Assembly (NCBI GenBank): GCA_000611775.1
Contig: KK106981.1
Span: 3,970,927 to 4,034,926 of the forward strand
DNA from: Umbilicaria muhlenbergii
Lineage: Eukaryota; Ascomycota; Lecanoromycetes; Umbilicariales; Umbilicariaceae
DNA: 64,000 nt
Direction of reading: 5' to 3'
Within the stretch, counting starts at the first letter, position 1. Every line of letters begins with the position of its first letter. The translations under genes and the position numbers were made by a program. Shown piece after piece: positions 35,720 through 47,599 of the stretch. Below the pieces are notes generated by a model. It was not told the DNA's origin, did not search any database, and saw only the letters and a list, made by a program, of their open reading frames with translations.

Positions 35720-37434
35720 TTCACTGATGAGGTGCTCAGAGTGATGACAGATATAACAGTTTTCATTCTTCTCATCAATTAAATGTTATAAATCAAGTGA
35801 GATTCTTTAATTGTTTGAACTGTTTAAAGATGTGATGAAATGCATCATGAGCTGAGTGACAGGCACCTCAAATGTGACTCATTTATACATTTTTAAACAG
35901 TTTGTTATGACATCTTTTCAGTTCTTCACTGCCTTGACTGAACACTGTTTATTATTAAGGTGTATCAGATAATCCTTCATGACAGATAAAGATGTTGACT
36001 GAATCATTTAAAAAGTGAGAGCAGACTGAAGACAGGTGAATATCTTATCATGAAGATTATTCATGCATTAAATCTCATCATAATTCAGGAAGGTTGAAAG
36101 ATGATGAAATTTAATGAAGAAGTCTGAGAATCTTGCTGTTTCTTAAGTAAGTTTAATATATGCTTGATGAAAGTTTCTGAGCTTATCTGAGTCTTCATAG
36201 ATATCTTTCAAGTCTTTCAGAATGTCATCAATCATTTGATATGATTCAGCTGAAGGCTCATATGAGGAACAGGATTCAGTGTGTTGAGTGATCTTTTCAT
36301 TCAATTAAAACAACACATATCTCATACAGTCAATCTCCTCTGAGAAGTGATCATTATTGACTGACAGCTTGACACAGATCTTGTTTATTCAATTATCTCA
36401 AATGAGTTCAATATCATCATTTAAAAAAGGAGGATCAGGAAGCTTCTGTAAACATTTATTATTATTTAAACTGTTTGAAATGTTCAAAGAATAAGTACTT
36501 TCTCATTTAATTCATCAGCATTCCTTCAAAAGCTGATATTTAATGTTGAAGGCAGTGAAGTTGATTTTCAGAGAGATCACATGATCTTGCTGTTCAGTGA
36601 TGACATTCATAAGATCATTTTTTTAGATCAGTAGGTCATGAACATTTTCATTAATTATCATGCTCAAGTCTCTCTGCTCTCAGAGAGTGTTGAGTGCTTT
36701 TAAAAACTACTTCAGTTTCACCTCTGCTCAACACTGAAGTTGTTTCATGTTGATGATATCATAAGAGGTTTCAGCATCATCTTCACTGATTTATTCATGA
36801 TGTCATGCAGTTGAAATAAAGTACTTTTATGTCTTTCTGCTCTTCTTGAGTTCTTTGAGAGTTGCATCTAGTTTGAGGTAAATCATCTTCACACTGAGAA
36901 GAGCTTCTTTTACTTCATTCCTCTGCTCATGTTGATGAGATGAGCTTGCCTCAGCAGCTTTTTCTTTCTGAGCTTGACTCAGTGAAATCATGCTCTCATG
37001 TGTCATGTTGATGATGATGTGTTGATAATTCAGTGTTGAAGATGTTTGTTTCACAGTGTTTTGCATTTAATGCCTTTCTTGACCTCTGTTTGATGTTCAG
37101 TTCAGTGATTTCTTTTGATTCAGCTCTTTCACAAGAGCAAGGTAAATGCAGATTATTTAAATTCAACTTGACTGCTTCATAAATGTTTGATGATGATGAT
37201 GACTGCACATTTATTGTAACAGGTTCTTTCAACTCAACTGCTTCATGAGCTTTTAGGTTTTTATATGACTTAAGTAGATTGATACACATCTGTATGACTT
37301 AAAAGGTGTAGTTGCAAAGAGTTATGTTATCAATGTCTTTCAGAATCATTAATACACATAACTTAATACCTTTCTGAACAGGTTATTTCAGTTTGATTAT
37401 CTCATGAACATTAAGAGAATGAGAATTAATTTAA
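35720..37434 (-). pseudogene. Gypsy gag fragment, probably of G5
   Basis: Minus strand. 36827-37066 and 36996-37289 are polar, Gln/Lys/Glu-rich N-terminal Gag-like stretches; about 35940-36100 reads capsid-like sequence, and at 35740-35775 NCYICHHSEHLISE gives a C-x2-C-x4-H-x4-(C) knuckle cut at its last residue by MITE Zb. The adjacent 90-bp repeat (37441-37530) links it to G5. Protease and the first part of the reverse transcriptase that should follow are missing, possibly in the gap. Confidence 0.6.
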
Positions 37435-37530
37435 TATCAAGATCATGCAGAGCTCATCATGCAGATATGATGATTAAGAGATTAATTTTAAGAAATTATT
37501 AAATGATGAGCAAAACTACATATGTGAGTA
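37435..37530 (-). repeat. Truncated 5' LTR of G5 (inferred)
   Basis: 90 bp shared with 15195-15284 at about 92 % identity, at the expected place upstream of the gag relic. The similarity stops abruptly at 37530. Confidence 0.45.
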
Positions 37531-38219
37531 GTTTTCAGATTCGCGGAAACCAAAAAGCAATCAAGTCACACATATGATATATCATTATCATAAGCTTCAT
37601 AAACTACTCAGTTCAGAGACTTAAACCCTTTTTTTCAATTCTCAAAGTCAGCAGTGGTTGTGAAAGCACGGTGAATTCAAGTATATCACAAAGTTGTCGC
37701 AATCCTCACACCAAAAATGATCGAAAATCACAAAAACAACAATGCAACAACCATAACACTTTTTTTCATGATTTGTCACGTAAGAATTAGATTTAAATCT
37801 ATCTTACACTGCTTTTACAAATCACAAAACATCAAAAACACATTGTTATTCACTGCTTTCTGCCTTTGTTATTACTCAACACATGTCAAATCACGGTTCT
37901 TGAGAATTTTGATGAGGTGTAAGCACTAAACCTTAAATCAATCACCTTGCAAAATATCATGAAACTTCACTTTTTCCGCATTTTCCTTCATGCTTTACAA
38001 TACTAAAGGTCATTCTTTTTAAGTTTGACATAATGAACTGTAAAAAGCTCAGATTAATAAAAAAGCCTGTGGAGGAAAGCGCTCTTCTGAGTACAAGAAA
38101 TATAAAGAACTCTCATCAAGCATTTTATATATAAAGAGTAAAGGTCAGTGAGTTTATATCATTTTCTATTTGAATAAGCTCAGATTAAGTCAGGCTACAG
38201 GTGATTTTAAGAGCTTTTA
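37531..38219. other. Unidentified block with few decay marks
   Basis: No transposon domain or long frame recognised. Rich in aaatcac and acaac words, with several CpGs left (ttcgcgg, gtcgcaatcc, tttccgc), unlike its neighbours. A plus-strand frame at 37717-37929 has no recognisable feature. Repeat W (38022-38081) is inside. It may be a different repeat family or original unique sequence. Confidence 0.4.
38022..38081. repeat. 60-bp repeat W (copy 2)
   Basis: Copy of 34988-35047; see there. Confidence 0.7.
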
Positions 38220-40127
38220 TAAGTTATCACTGCAGATCAGGGTGACACTGAGTTAAGTCAAGTCAAACTGAGTTAAGTGACAGTGTCTCAGTGATTTTGA
38301 ACTCATCTTGACATGTCAAGTCAGAGCAGGTAATAAAGTAAGACACTGAGAGTCTTGCAAAACCTGTCAAGCCTTTATACATGATGTATTCTATTCACAC
38401 AAGGGTTAAAACTTTACTTTTGCGCATTAGAGTTATCACTTATGCAGGTCAGAGTGATCTCAATTCAAGTTTCATGTTCTTATTACTACACTAGTATCCT
38501 ATCCTACAGAAACAATTTAAGCATTATCATTTGATATTACTTCTTTAGTCATCATGCTGCCTTGAAGCAAGTATGGTCCTTGAATCCTGCATTTCAATGA
38601 TATACAGTGCAAGATTTTCACCTGAATCAAGAAGCAAGAGATGTTTTGTTAAAATCATATTCTTACTCTGAATAGTGACCTGCTTTTCATGAATGATGAG
38701 CAAATTGATATCTGCGTGAGGGCATTAACTTTAGCATTACTTTGTATTTCAGACAATTTATTCTCAAAAAATGAAATCAACAACATCTCTGTTGACTTCT
38801 GCAACATCAGCAGAGCAGTCTTCTGTCAACATATCTCTTTAACATTAATGTTCTGCATGCCTGGCAGATCAATCATGATTTCATGTATCAGATGTTGAAA
38901 TGCAGCTTTCAGAATAAGCAGCTCTTTCATAAGCTGATAATGTTTAATTTCATGAAAAGTCTTCACTGCAAAAGGGCATTAACTTTTGACATTATTAATT
39001 AGTATGAGAAACTTACTTCCTGACTTAACCTTTCACAAAACCTTTGATCACTCTGAGTGAGCAGGTCCTTTTCCTTGAGGTGCAGATTATGCAATTAATT
39101 ATCATTGTGCTAAGTCTTTCTGATGCTTCTCTGCAGCTTTATTCTTTAATAATTTGTAGATCTTCACTGACTTTCTGACTTGATGAAGCTCATCTTTGAA
39201 AGAAGAAGAGACAGCTAACAGATGTTTAACTTCACTCTTAATACATGTCATACTTCAGTTACCTAGTAGGCATTAGCTTTCAGCATTACTATGAGTGTTG
39301 GCTTGTCTAACTATACTTGTGAAAAGTGATGGAGGCGTATGACTAGCTAGGAGAGGCAAGAGGTGCATTAAAGAGGTATGTTGAATGTGATGAAAGGTGA
39401 TGATTGTGACAGGGTGAGTTGAAGGTGACTGAGTGTGTTGAAGATGACAAAGTGTGTTGAAGGTGATAAGTTCTGAAGGTGACAGAGTGCATTGAAGATG
39501 ATGAGTTTACTGAAGGCAATGAGGTGCGTTGAAGTTGAGGAGGTATGTCAAAGATGAAGAAGCATATTGAAAAGGCGTGTAAAATCTGAAGATAGTAGAA
39601 TATCAGTCATCAAGAATGAATGCAGACATTATTTATGAACATTATCTAACTGACAGATATCTAGGCGGAGGACAACATGAAAGATGTGTGTTGAAAATAA
39701 TGAGGAAAGTATGCAGAGCTTGAAGATCTGAAGAGAAGCAAACCTTTGTCAGCATGAACAAATACTGCAGGTGTTATCTAGAAGCATTATTTAACTGAAA
39801 CTTCAATAATGAGGTGTAGAAGGGGGATGCTAAAGTGCATGAAAAGAAGAACATGATCAGCTGCAGATTTCACATCTGTAGTCAAGTTGTCAGATCAACA
39901 TAGCGCTTTCAGCGCATTCACTGTAGAGGTGGGATGTTGTGACATCAATATTTGACTTTCAGCGCATTCACTGCAGAGGCGGGATGCTGTGATATCAACA
40001 CAGGTTTTCAGAAACATGACTGAAATACATAAATACAAACATTCCTTGCGTAACTCACCTCTGCTCATGTTATCATCATTTGATTTGCACTTCACCTCAT
40101 CATTTAGGTAATGTTGTAAGTTAATAT
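38220..40127 (+). mobile_element. Partial hAT copy Y2 (left 1.9 kb of Y)
   Basis: Starts taagttatcactgcagatcagg, which aligns base for base with the left end of Y (taggctgtcaccgcgggtcagg) except for transitions, and follows Y without the transposase region up to the base equal to about 18460 of Y. It ends where MITE Zc begins. It contains the minisatellite at about 39352-39560. No transposase sequence is included. Confidence 0.8.
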
Positions 40128-40799
40128 TAGGTTGTCATTTGAGTCAAGTCAGGCCGGGTCCATGGTCAAAGACCTGACCCACGGGTCCGGCCCCTCCACG
40201 GACCCGGTATCCAGTGGCCAACCGGGTCGACCCTGAGGTACCCACATAGACACTGAACTAACTCAATCAGGTTAACTCCCGCGCGCTAAACTTTAATTTT
40301 TGAGCCGCGAACTTCAAAAAATAGATAAGGCCGCAAGGTAATGCCCTTATTAAATATGACATTGCGACTTGATTTCTTTGCAACTCTATTGAATTGTAGA
40401 GCTTAATGCGCCCGTCAATTTGATGCAAAAATCATCAAAAACGGATCACGGCGCATTGCGTTGTGTGGGTTTGAAGTTCAGGGTGGCGAACATCATCAAT
40501 CAATCAACTTGACGAAAGTGTCAACTTTCAAACTCACATAACTTAATGCGCAGCGATCCGTTCTTGATGATTTTTGCATAGAATTGACGGGCGCGTTGAG
40601 TTCTATAATATATTAAATTATGGAAGGGTTTAGCCCTAATTATTGCGGCTCTCAGTGTCCTAATTACCCTCAGTGTCTGCCTTCATTACCCGCCCTGACC
40701 TGACACGCCAAGGTGAGTTCAAAATCACTGAGACACTGCCACCCGACCCGGCCCGACCCGGCCCGACTCAGTGTCGCCCCGACCCGCAGTGACAGCCTA
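40128..40799 (+). mobile_element. MITE Zc, complete non-autonomous hAT element (672 bp)
   Basis: TAGGTTGTCA (one decayed base) at 40128 to TGACAGCCTA ending at 40799; same length as Zb and over 90 % identical. Left flank gttaatat and right flank aatatgcc share only aatat, so no clean 8-bp duplication. It is one of the most CpG-rich stretches of the window, hence probably recent. Confidence 0.85.
40393..40609. repeat. Conserved 217-bp hairpin core of family Z (copy c)
   Basis: Nearly identical to 35313-35529 (for example atcacggcgc in place of atcgcggcgc) and very close to 2805-3021; arms of about 88 bp. Confidence 0.85.
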
Positions 40800-40803
40800 A
40801 ATA

Positions 40804-41016
40804 TGCCTTTGTTTTGAGCTGATTCTATATTATGTGTTAAGGTTAATACTGCATTAATTACTGATCTTTGTTTTCTTTCTTCAGTTTAATCTTGATCTAG
40901 TAAGTCTGTGACTTGACTTAGATATGATAATCTAGTTGTCATGATTTTCTCTGCCACTTTGCTTAAACAATTTAATAATGTAATTATTCTGTAAGCTTTT
41001 GATTTTGAATAATCTG
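40804..41016 (-). mobile_element. Inverted LINE fragment
   Basis: About 210 bp complementary to 2294-2508 of LINE-A (reverse transcriptase region), directly joined to forward LINE-C at 41017. The inverted piece lies downstream of the LINE-C start in LINE order, so it is not a simple twin-priming product. Confidence 0.75.
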
Positions 41017-44000
41017 TCACAGAGGCAAAAAATGCAGAAAGCTTACTACAATGACTGTAAACAAATCACTGTGATTTAGTCAATATACTAGACATTATGA
41101 CGTTCACTAGACATATTGTAAATAGATAATATTCATCAGTTTTAAACTTAACATTTGCAACAAATCAATTAATCCTGAAAATAATTGATTGACAAGTCAA
41201 TGAAGAAGTTTATACTGATTCAGATCATGAGGTTATTCAGTTTTCAATAATTACTGAAAACCTTACACTAGTGAAAAGCTCATTCAACGCGTCATTTAAC
41301 ATACAAAAAGTGGATTGAAAGAACTTCACAAAGGAATTACAGCAAAATGCAAAAGCAATAAGTTTAAATCAGTCATTAAAACAAATGGCTGAAAACTTAA
41401 AAGACTTAATTGCATAAACTGTGAAAGACAATATTTCTAGATGAAAATCATGCAACAAATCTAAAGTATGATGAACAGAAAACCTCATCAGGCTAAGAAA
41501 AGAAATGTCAACAGTAAGAAGACATTACAACAAGCATGATTAATTTAAAAGACAGTGAATTAAATTTACAACAAGCAGATCTGAGTACTTTCAAGTTATT
41601 AGAAATGCAAAACAAAAATCCTGAACAACATTTCTTACAGAAGCAAGTGAAAAAGATGTATTTTAAATATATAAATACACAAAGTTATGACTTATGAAGA
41701 AAATACCATCAATACAAGATCAAAATGATATATTGTATCAGGATTTTCAAGACAAATATTAAGTATTTATTACAACAATGTATTCAGAACCTTCTACAGC
41801 TGAAATTGAGGATAATTAAAATATAATACATGTAAATTGATCAGACTTAACAGAAAATGAAGTCAAACAAGTTATATTTACATCCTCTGCAAAGAAAGCA
41901 CCTGAATCAGATGATATTTCCTTTGCTATTATTCAAAAAGCATATCAGGCAATATCAGAATTAATGTTTATAATTTATAAATAATTAATTCAAGCAGGCT
42001 TTCACCTGAAATGTTGACATCAAGGCACAGGTGTTATTCTAAAAAAGTCAGAAAAGTCAGATTATTCAAAATCAAAAGCTTACAGAATAATTACATTATT
42101 AAACTGTTTATGCAAAGTGACAGAGAAAATCATGACAACTAAATTATCATATTTAAGTCAAGTCATAGACTTATTAGATCAAGATTAAACTGAAGGAAGA
42201 AAACAAAGATCAGTAATTAATATAATATTAACCTTAACACATGATATAGAATCAGCTCAAAACAAAGGAAATGTTCTATCATGTTTATTACTAAACATCA
42301 AGAGAGCTTTTGATCACATATCACTACTACAATTACTCTCAATTATGAAGAAATTGAAGTTATCAGTACAAATACAATCATGAACAAAATCCTTTCTAGA
42401 TAATAGAAAATCAGGATTAGCCTTTGATGATGAAAGACAAGAAATGCAAAATATCAAGACAGGAATTTCACAAGGATCACTAATATCCTCAATACTGTTT
42501 TTGATATATATAAGGCATTTATTCCCAAAAATCAAGGCCAAATTCTCAGATATGGAAAAACCCAGCTATATAAATGATGTGATACTATATATTACTGGAA
42601 AATCAGCTGCAGAAAATTGTTTAAAATTATAATCTGCAGCTGAAACAGCCTTCTTATGAGCAGAAACAAACACAGTACAGTTTAATGACAGTAAATCTGA
42701 ATTAATTCACTTTGAAAAGTCAAGAAAACCTACAGAAAACAGTATTACACTATTAAATGACACGGTGGTAAAATCAGTCAAAGAAGTCAAGTGGTTAGAA
42801 GTTTGACTAGACAGAAAACTGAACTTCAAAACACATGTTCAAAAAAAAGTCTCCACAGCAATCAGAGTAATGCACTTAATCAATAGATTAACAAATTCAG
42901 AATGAGGTCTTTCAGCTAAAAATGCAAAACAACTTTATCAAGCATGCATTACATTAATTAGTGACTACAGGTCAGAAATTTGGTGGAAAAACCAGAAAAG
43001 CTACTTAAATCAATTAGAAAAATTGCAAAACTCAGCATTACATAAGATCTTAAAAGCTTTTAGAACTTCCCTGAGAGCTGCAATGAAAATTGAAGCAAAT
43101 ATTCAGCCAGTACAAGTTAGATTAGACAAAAAATGCAGGAAATATGCATTAAGGATTATAACCTTACCAGAAAATCATTGTATCAAGCAGAGAATACTCA
43201 CTTCATACCCGCCAGAGTCACAAATAGGTCAAGACATACTTATAAACTTTAAATTTTTAGACTGAAATCAAAATACACCAGGGAAAAAACACTCTACACA
43301 ATTAATTAAAATACTAAACAGTATATCTACATTAATATCATCAAGACAAGTGGAAAAGCCTATTACAGCTCAAAAACTATGACTACAAAGTAATACACAG
43401 ATTGCAGATATTCAAGTTTCAGCAGAAACAAAAGAAATCACAATCAAAAAACACTTTGCTCAAGTAAAGCAATTGATTGCATGCAAAACATTAGTCTTTT
43501 ACACTGATGAGTCAAAAATCAGTGTAAAGACAACACAAAGTACAAAAGATCACATAAGAGCTGAAATTTACTGTATAAAAGATAATTATACAAGTACAAA
43601 AAGCTACTTTTTAAGTCAATACACTGAAGTACTAGATGCAGAGCTTTATACTATAATGCAGGTTACAAAACAAGCAATACAAAGACAGTTTTTGAGAAAA
43701 AATATCTGAATATTTACAGATAGTCAAACAGCAATATAAAAATTGCAAAAATCTGCAAATACAGAAGTTTTACAACAAATTCAGTTAAATCTGCAGGAAT
43801 TATGACAAAGTCAAAAGTTAATTTATATACACTGAATTCCTAGCCACAGTCAAATACCAGGGAATGAATTAGCAGATAAAGCAGTCAAACAAGGAGCTTT
43901 AAACTCAGGAAATGCAGTTATTAATGCAGACTCAAGGCATACTTCTTTATCTTATATCAAAAAAGATATTGAGGAAATTACCAAAGAGGAATGATTAATA

Positions 44001-44390
44001 AAATGACAAAATGCAAATCAAGATCAACAATACAAGACATATGCTACAAGGCCTGACCTAGTTATAAAGTCAAAAGAATTGTACAAATGTGAAAGGTTAA
44101 CCTTTACAACATTTATGCAATTAAAACTAAAACACAGCTATTTTAAATCATATCTTTGCAGATTACCTACATATGAAAACAATCAATGTCTTCAGTGTAA
44201 GATAAAACAGTCACCAGAGCATTTACTGTTAAATTGCAGGCAGTATAAACAAGAGCAGCAGGAGCTGAAACAGGAAATGCAAAAAGCAGAATTCACACAA
44301 TTAATATTACAGTCACTACTTTGTACAAAGGAAGGAATTAAAAATACTTTAGTATTTTTAAAACACACAAAAATAGCTACACGGAAGTGA
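41017..44390 (+). pseudogene. LINE-C ORF2 (endonuclease remnant, RT, RNase H)
   Basis: The frame ends TGA at 44388-44390 after KIATRK. About a dozen TGA codons sit at Trp positions shared with LINE-A, and some Trp codons that are TGG in LINE-A are TGA here (1423/41190 region; 4462/43804 region). Three in-frame TGG remain (42791, 42981, 42984). Confidence 0.88.
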
Positions 44391-44611
44391 CTTTTAGGGG
44401 GGGTTGAGGACGGAAATCAGGAAGTAGAGTGAAGAGATATTAAAAGAAATATCTAAAAATGTGCAATTCTGGCATCAATAACAATCACAAAAGAAATTGA
44501 TAAAACAAGTTAACTTGAGGTAATAAATACCTCACATATGTAGACTACACAGTGTCATAGTCTTAGACTGCATACACTTAATAAAGAAATAAAAAAATAA
44601 AAAAAAATAAA
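41017..44611 (+). mobile_element. LINE-C, 5'-truncated Tad1-like LINE with full RT and RNase H
   Basis: Begins at the base equal to 1251 of LINE-A (middle of the endonuclease) and runs to an A-rich tail (44588-44611). It has no MITE insertion, so the reverse transcriptase is continuous: LLLNIKRAFDH at 42292, ISQGS at 42470, SYINDV at 42562. RNase H 43490-43880; finger C-x2-C-x7-H-x4-C near 44190-44240. Inserted into the RNase H end of Gypsy G4. Confidence 0.92.
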
Positions 44612-46288
44612 TGCATTCACCTTTTCATTTTCTTTGCCTGTTCAGTAGATAATCACAATGTTAAATTATAAAAAAAATTCAATTCATCTGACTTGTCTGT
44701 GAGTCAGTTTCTTGATCATTATAAAGTACTTCAGAGCTTTATAATCTGTTAAAATTTAAATCAGATCTTCTGTTTCTGTTAATTCAACACATCATTTCTT
44801 GAGACTTTAAATAATGATCAACAATTCTTTGTTATAAATCTCATAATTGCATTCAGCTGATATGAGTTTCTTAAAGAAAAATATCACTGAATGCATTAAT
44901 TTTTAATCATCTTTCTGAGATAGTACTCCTGCAGATATCAGATCAGATGAATTATATTTAAAATAACATATTCAAGTTCAATCAAAGTGTTGTAATATTA
45001 ACATGTTAATCAGTTAGTTCTTTAATTCATTAAAGGCTTGAAGACACTGTTCAATTTACATATTAAAAAGTATGTTCTTGCCTGTCAGTCTGATTAAAAG
45101 CTTTGTGATTTTAAAATATTTCTTTATGAATCATCAGTAAAAGTTATAAAAACCTAAGAATGCCTGCAGCTGTTTTAAGTTGATTGATATCTCTTAAGTT
45201 TTAATGATTGTGATCTTTTCAAGGTTCACTCAGATGTCATGATGACTTATGATCAGTTTTAAGTATTAAGTTTCAGTCTTGTGAAATTTACACTTCTTGA
45301 TTTTAGCTTGTAAATTTGCTTTTCTCAGTCATTTTAGAATAGTTTAAACATGAGTTTAATGTTCAGACAGAGACTCTGAATAGATCAGGATATTATTCAA
45401 ATATGTTATACAACATGTGTTCAATAGATTAAATAATACATCATTAATAAAGTGCTGAAAGGTGACTGATCTGTTAATAAGTTTAAAAGGCAAGACCTTA
45501 TATTTGTAAAAATCATGCCTTATTTGAAAGGTTGTCAGGTCTTCAGATTCAATATTCATTTATATGCAGTGAAATGCCTGTTGTATATCAATTTTGATGA
45601 AGTATTTTGTCTTTAAAATCTGAGTCAGGGTCTCCTCAATTAAAGACAATGAGTATCAGTCTTTCTTTGTAATTAAATTCAGCTTTTGATAATTAATGCA
45701 CAGTTATAAAGACCTGTTTTTCTTTTGTATAAACAGAATCAGTGAGGTTATTGATGATTGACTGACTTTAATAAAACTTTTTTGTAAGTTATCTTCTATG
45801 TAGTTCTTCACTGCTATCAGTTCTTCATGTGACATATTATAAAAGAGTGTGTATTTTAACTTTTGCTCACCCTTTAAGACAATCTTGTGATCATAAAGTT
45901 AATGTAAAGGGTGTTCATTTGCAACCTTTTTAGAAAAGACATCAATCAGGTCATGATATTTGAAAGGAAGAACTGCTTTAATATTTAATTCATTTAACTT
46001 TAATTCAAAGTTTAATGCTTCCTCAATCTGTTGAATAAAGATAACAAAGATCTCATTGTCTTTCTTCATATTTAATGTGAACAGTGCTGCATTAATCATC
46101 TTGATATTAACTGCATGTGAGGGGTTATTACTCTTTAATGCAGAAGCTGACTCAGGATCTGCTTTTGTGATGAATTTCTTCAAAATCTGATAAGGTTTCA
46201 GTGATTCAGTTCAGTTGTTCAGTTCAGTTCATTTGTTCAGTTTAATTCATTCATTCAGTTCAGTTTATTCATTCAGTGAGAAAATCAC
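44612..46288 (-). pseudogene. Gypsy G4 pol: RNase H end, reverse transcriptase, pre-RT linker
   Basis: Minus strand. 45356-45559 reads TCCITYLNNILIYSES, the YLDD box with both Asp replaced by Asn, preceded by VLPFKLINRSVTFQHFIND. 45899-46183 is the linker before the reverse transcriptase with PFKYHDLIDVFSKK. The RNase H tail (TDYKALKYFM, then WTGKENE-like) reaches 44640 and is cut by LINE-C. The upstream half continues at 52845 across element G1. Confidence 0.8.
46199..46280. repeat. Cagtt-rich simple repeat in G4
   Basis: Short units ttcagttcag and ttcattcagt; a similar stretch is at 54838-54925. Confidence 0.5.
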
Positions 46289-46680
46289 TGTTACACCTCT
46301 CACTAAAAGGTACCTGTTGAGTATGCATAGCAGGTGTACATGTGATACTGCTCATGATGCTTGAGACATGAGCACCTTGAGCACTCAACTGCTCATGATG
46401 CTCAGGGCATGAGCACCTTGAGCAGTAAGATTACACATGCAGAGCAGTACAGTCACACATGAGTCTTTTAAAATATTATATAATCACAGGTAGATTCATA
46501 GTTAAGAGCTCATGCTCAACTCATGTATTGAATGCAATCTCATAAGTCTTCTGCCTTCTAGCTTATCTGAGTCTACATGTGATCAGTAGTTCATTGAATC
46601 AAGCGCCGTGATTAAATGAACATTGATATAATTCATTGAATGATTGTATTATCTCTGTCATTATGACATCACCTGTTACA
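46289..46680 (+). repeat. 5' LTR of G1 (392 bp)
   Basis: TGTTACACC to CTGTTACA. Contains two tandem units of about 40 bp (ctcatgatgctcagggcatg type) at 46350-46420; the 3' LTR has three. Confidence 0.95.
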
Positions 46681-46709
46681 CTTTGAGCATCATCATCAGG
46701 ATATCAGTC

Positions 46710-47580
46710 ATGAAATGAACTGTGACTCATGAGTTCTTTGAAAGAATGACAGCCTTCAGCTGTGATCTGTCAGTTGTTGAGAGTTCAACATCATCAGGAA
46801 CAAAGATCAAGATCTCATCATTAGACAAGTTCTTAAAAGAACATAAAATGTTGAGTCTGTTCTTCACTCAGCTTGATACTTACCTTCACCTCAATCATAT
46901 CATGTTCAGGAAGAAGGCTGACAAAGTGTTGTATGCATCCTCTTACTTGAGGTTTAATGCTCTCAATTGGTTTGAGCTGACCCTCTGAGACTATATGAAA
47001 AATGAGAAGAAGGATCATGAAGATCAGATGAATGAAATCTTCTTCAATTTAAAAGAGTTCAAGAAGCAGATAAGAATTGTGTTTGAGATTATTAATCAGG
47101 AAAGGACCATGAAGTGAGAAATTTATAATGTTATGCAGAAAGAAGCTGTCATGATGTATGCAGCTAATTTTCAGAGACATGCTGTGTATACAAACTGAGA
47201 TGACACTGCTTTAACTGTGCAGTATTATAAAGGCCTGAAAGACTTCATCAAAGATGAAATCTCTCAATCAGAGTGATTAAGCACTTTGGCTCAGATGATT
47301 GAAAAGTCAGTCATCATCAACAATCATGCGTACAAAAGATCTATGAAAAAAAGCCAGAAGAATTATGTACCACCAAAAGTGAATAAGCCTCATGAAAGCA
47401 CTCAGTATAACAATCAATTCTATTACAACCCTCAGTCAATGGAAATTGATGCAACCTTCCATAGGAACTGATTTCAGAGAGGAATCAAGCAGTTACTTAA
47501 GAGTATTAAAGTTAAAGGAAATTGTTACAGCTGTGAAAAATCAGGACATTTCACATGCAACTGTTAAGTCTTAATGAAAA
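46710..47580 (+). pseudogene. G1 gag
   Basis: Likely start ATG at 46710 with an early TGA (46716); the clean part 46722-46988 reads a Gag capsid start (KFLKEHKMLSLFFTQLDTYL). The knuckle C-x2-C-x4-H-x4-C (CYSCEKSGHFTCNC) is intact at about 47524-47565. Several TGA stops lie at Trp positions. Confidence 0.85.
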
Positions 47581-47599
47581 CCTTTTCACTGAAGAAGAA

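Noticed and set aside
37717-37929. 70-codon plus-strand frame as a small gene
   Set aside because: No motif, no homologous copy in the window and no start context; length is not unusual for AT-rich sequence.
40804-41016. Twin-priming inversion at the 5' end of LINE-C
   Set aside because: The inverted segment comes from downstream of the forward start point in LINE order, opposite to what twin priming gives.
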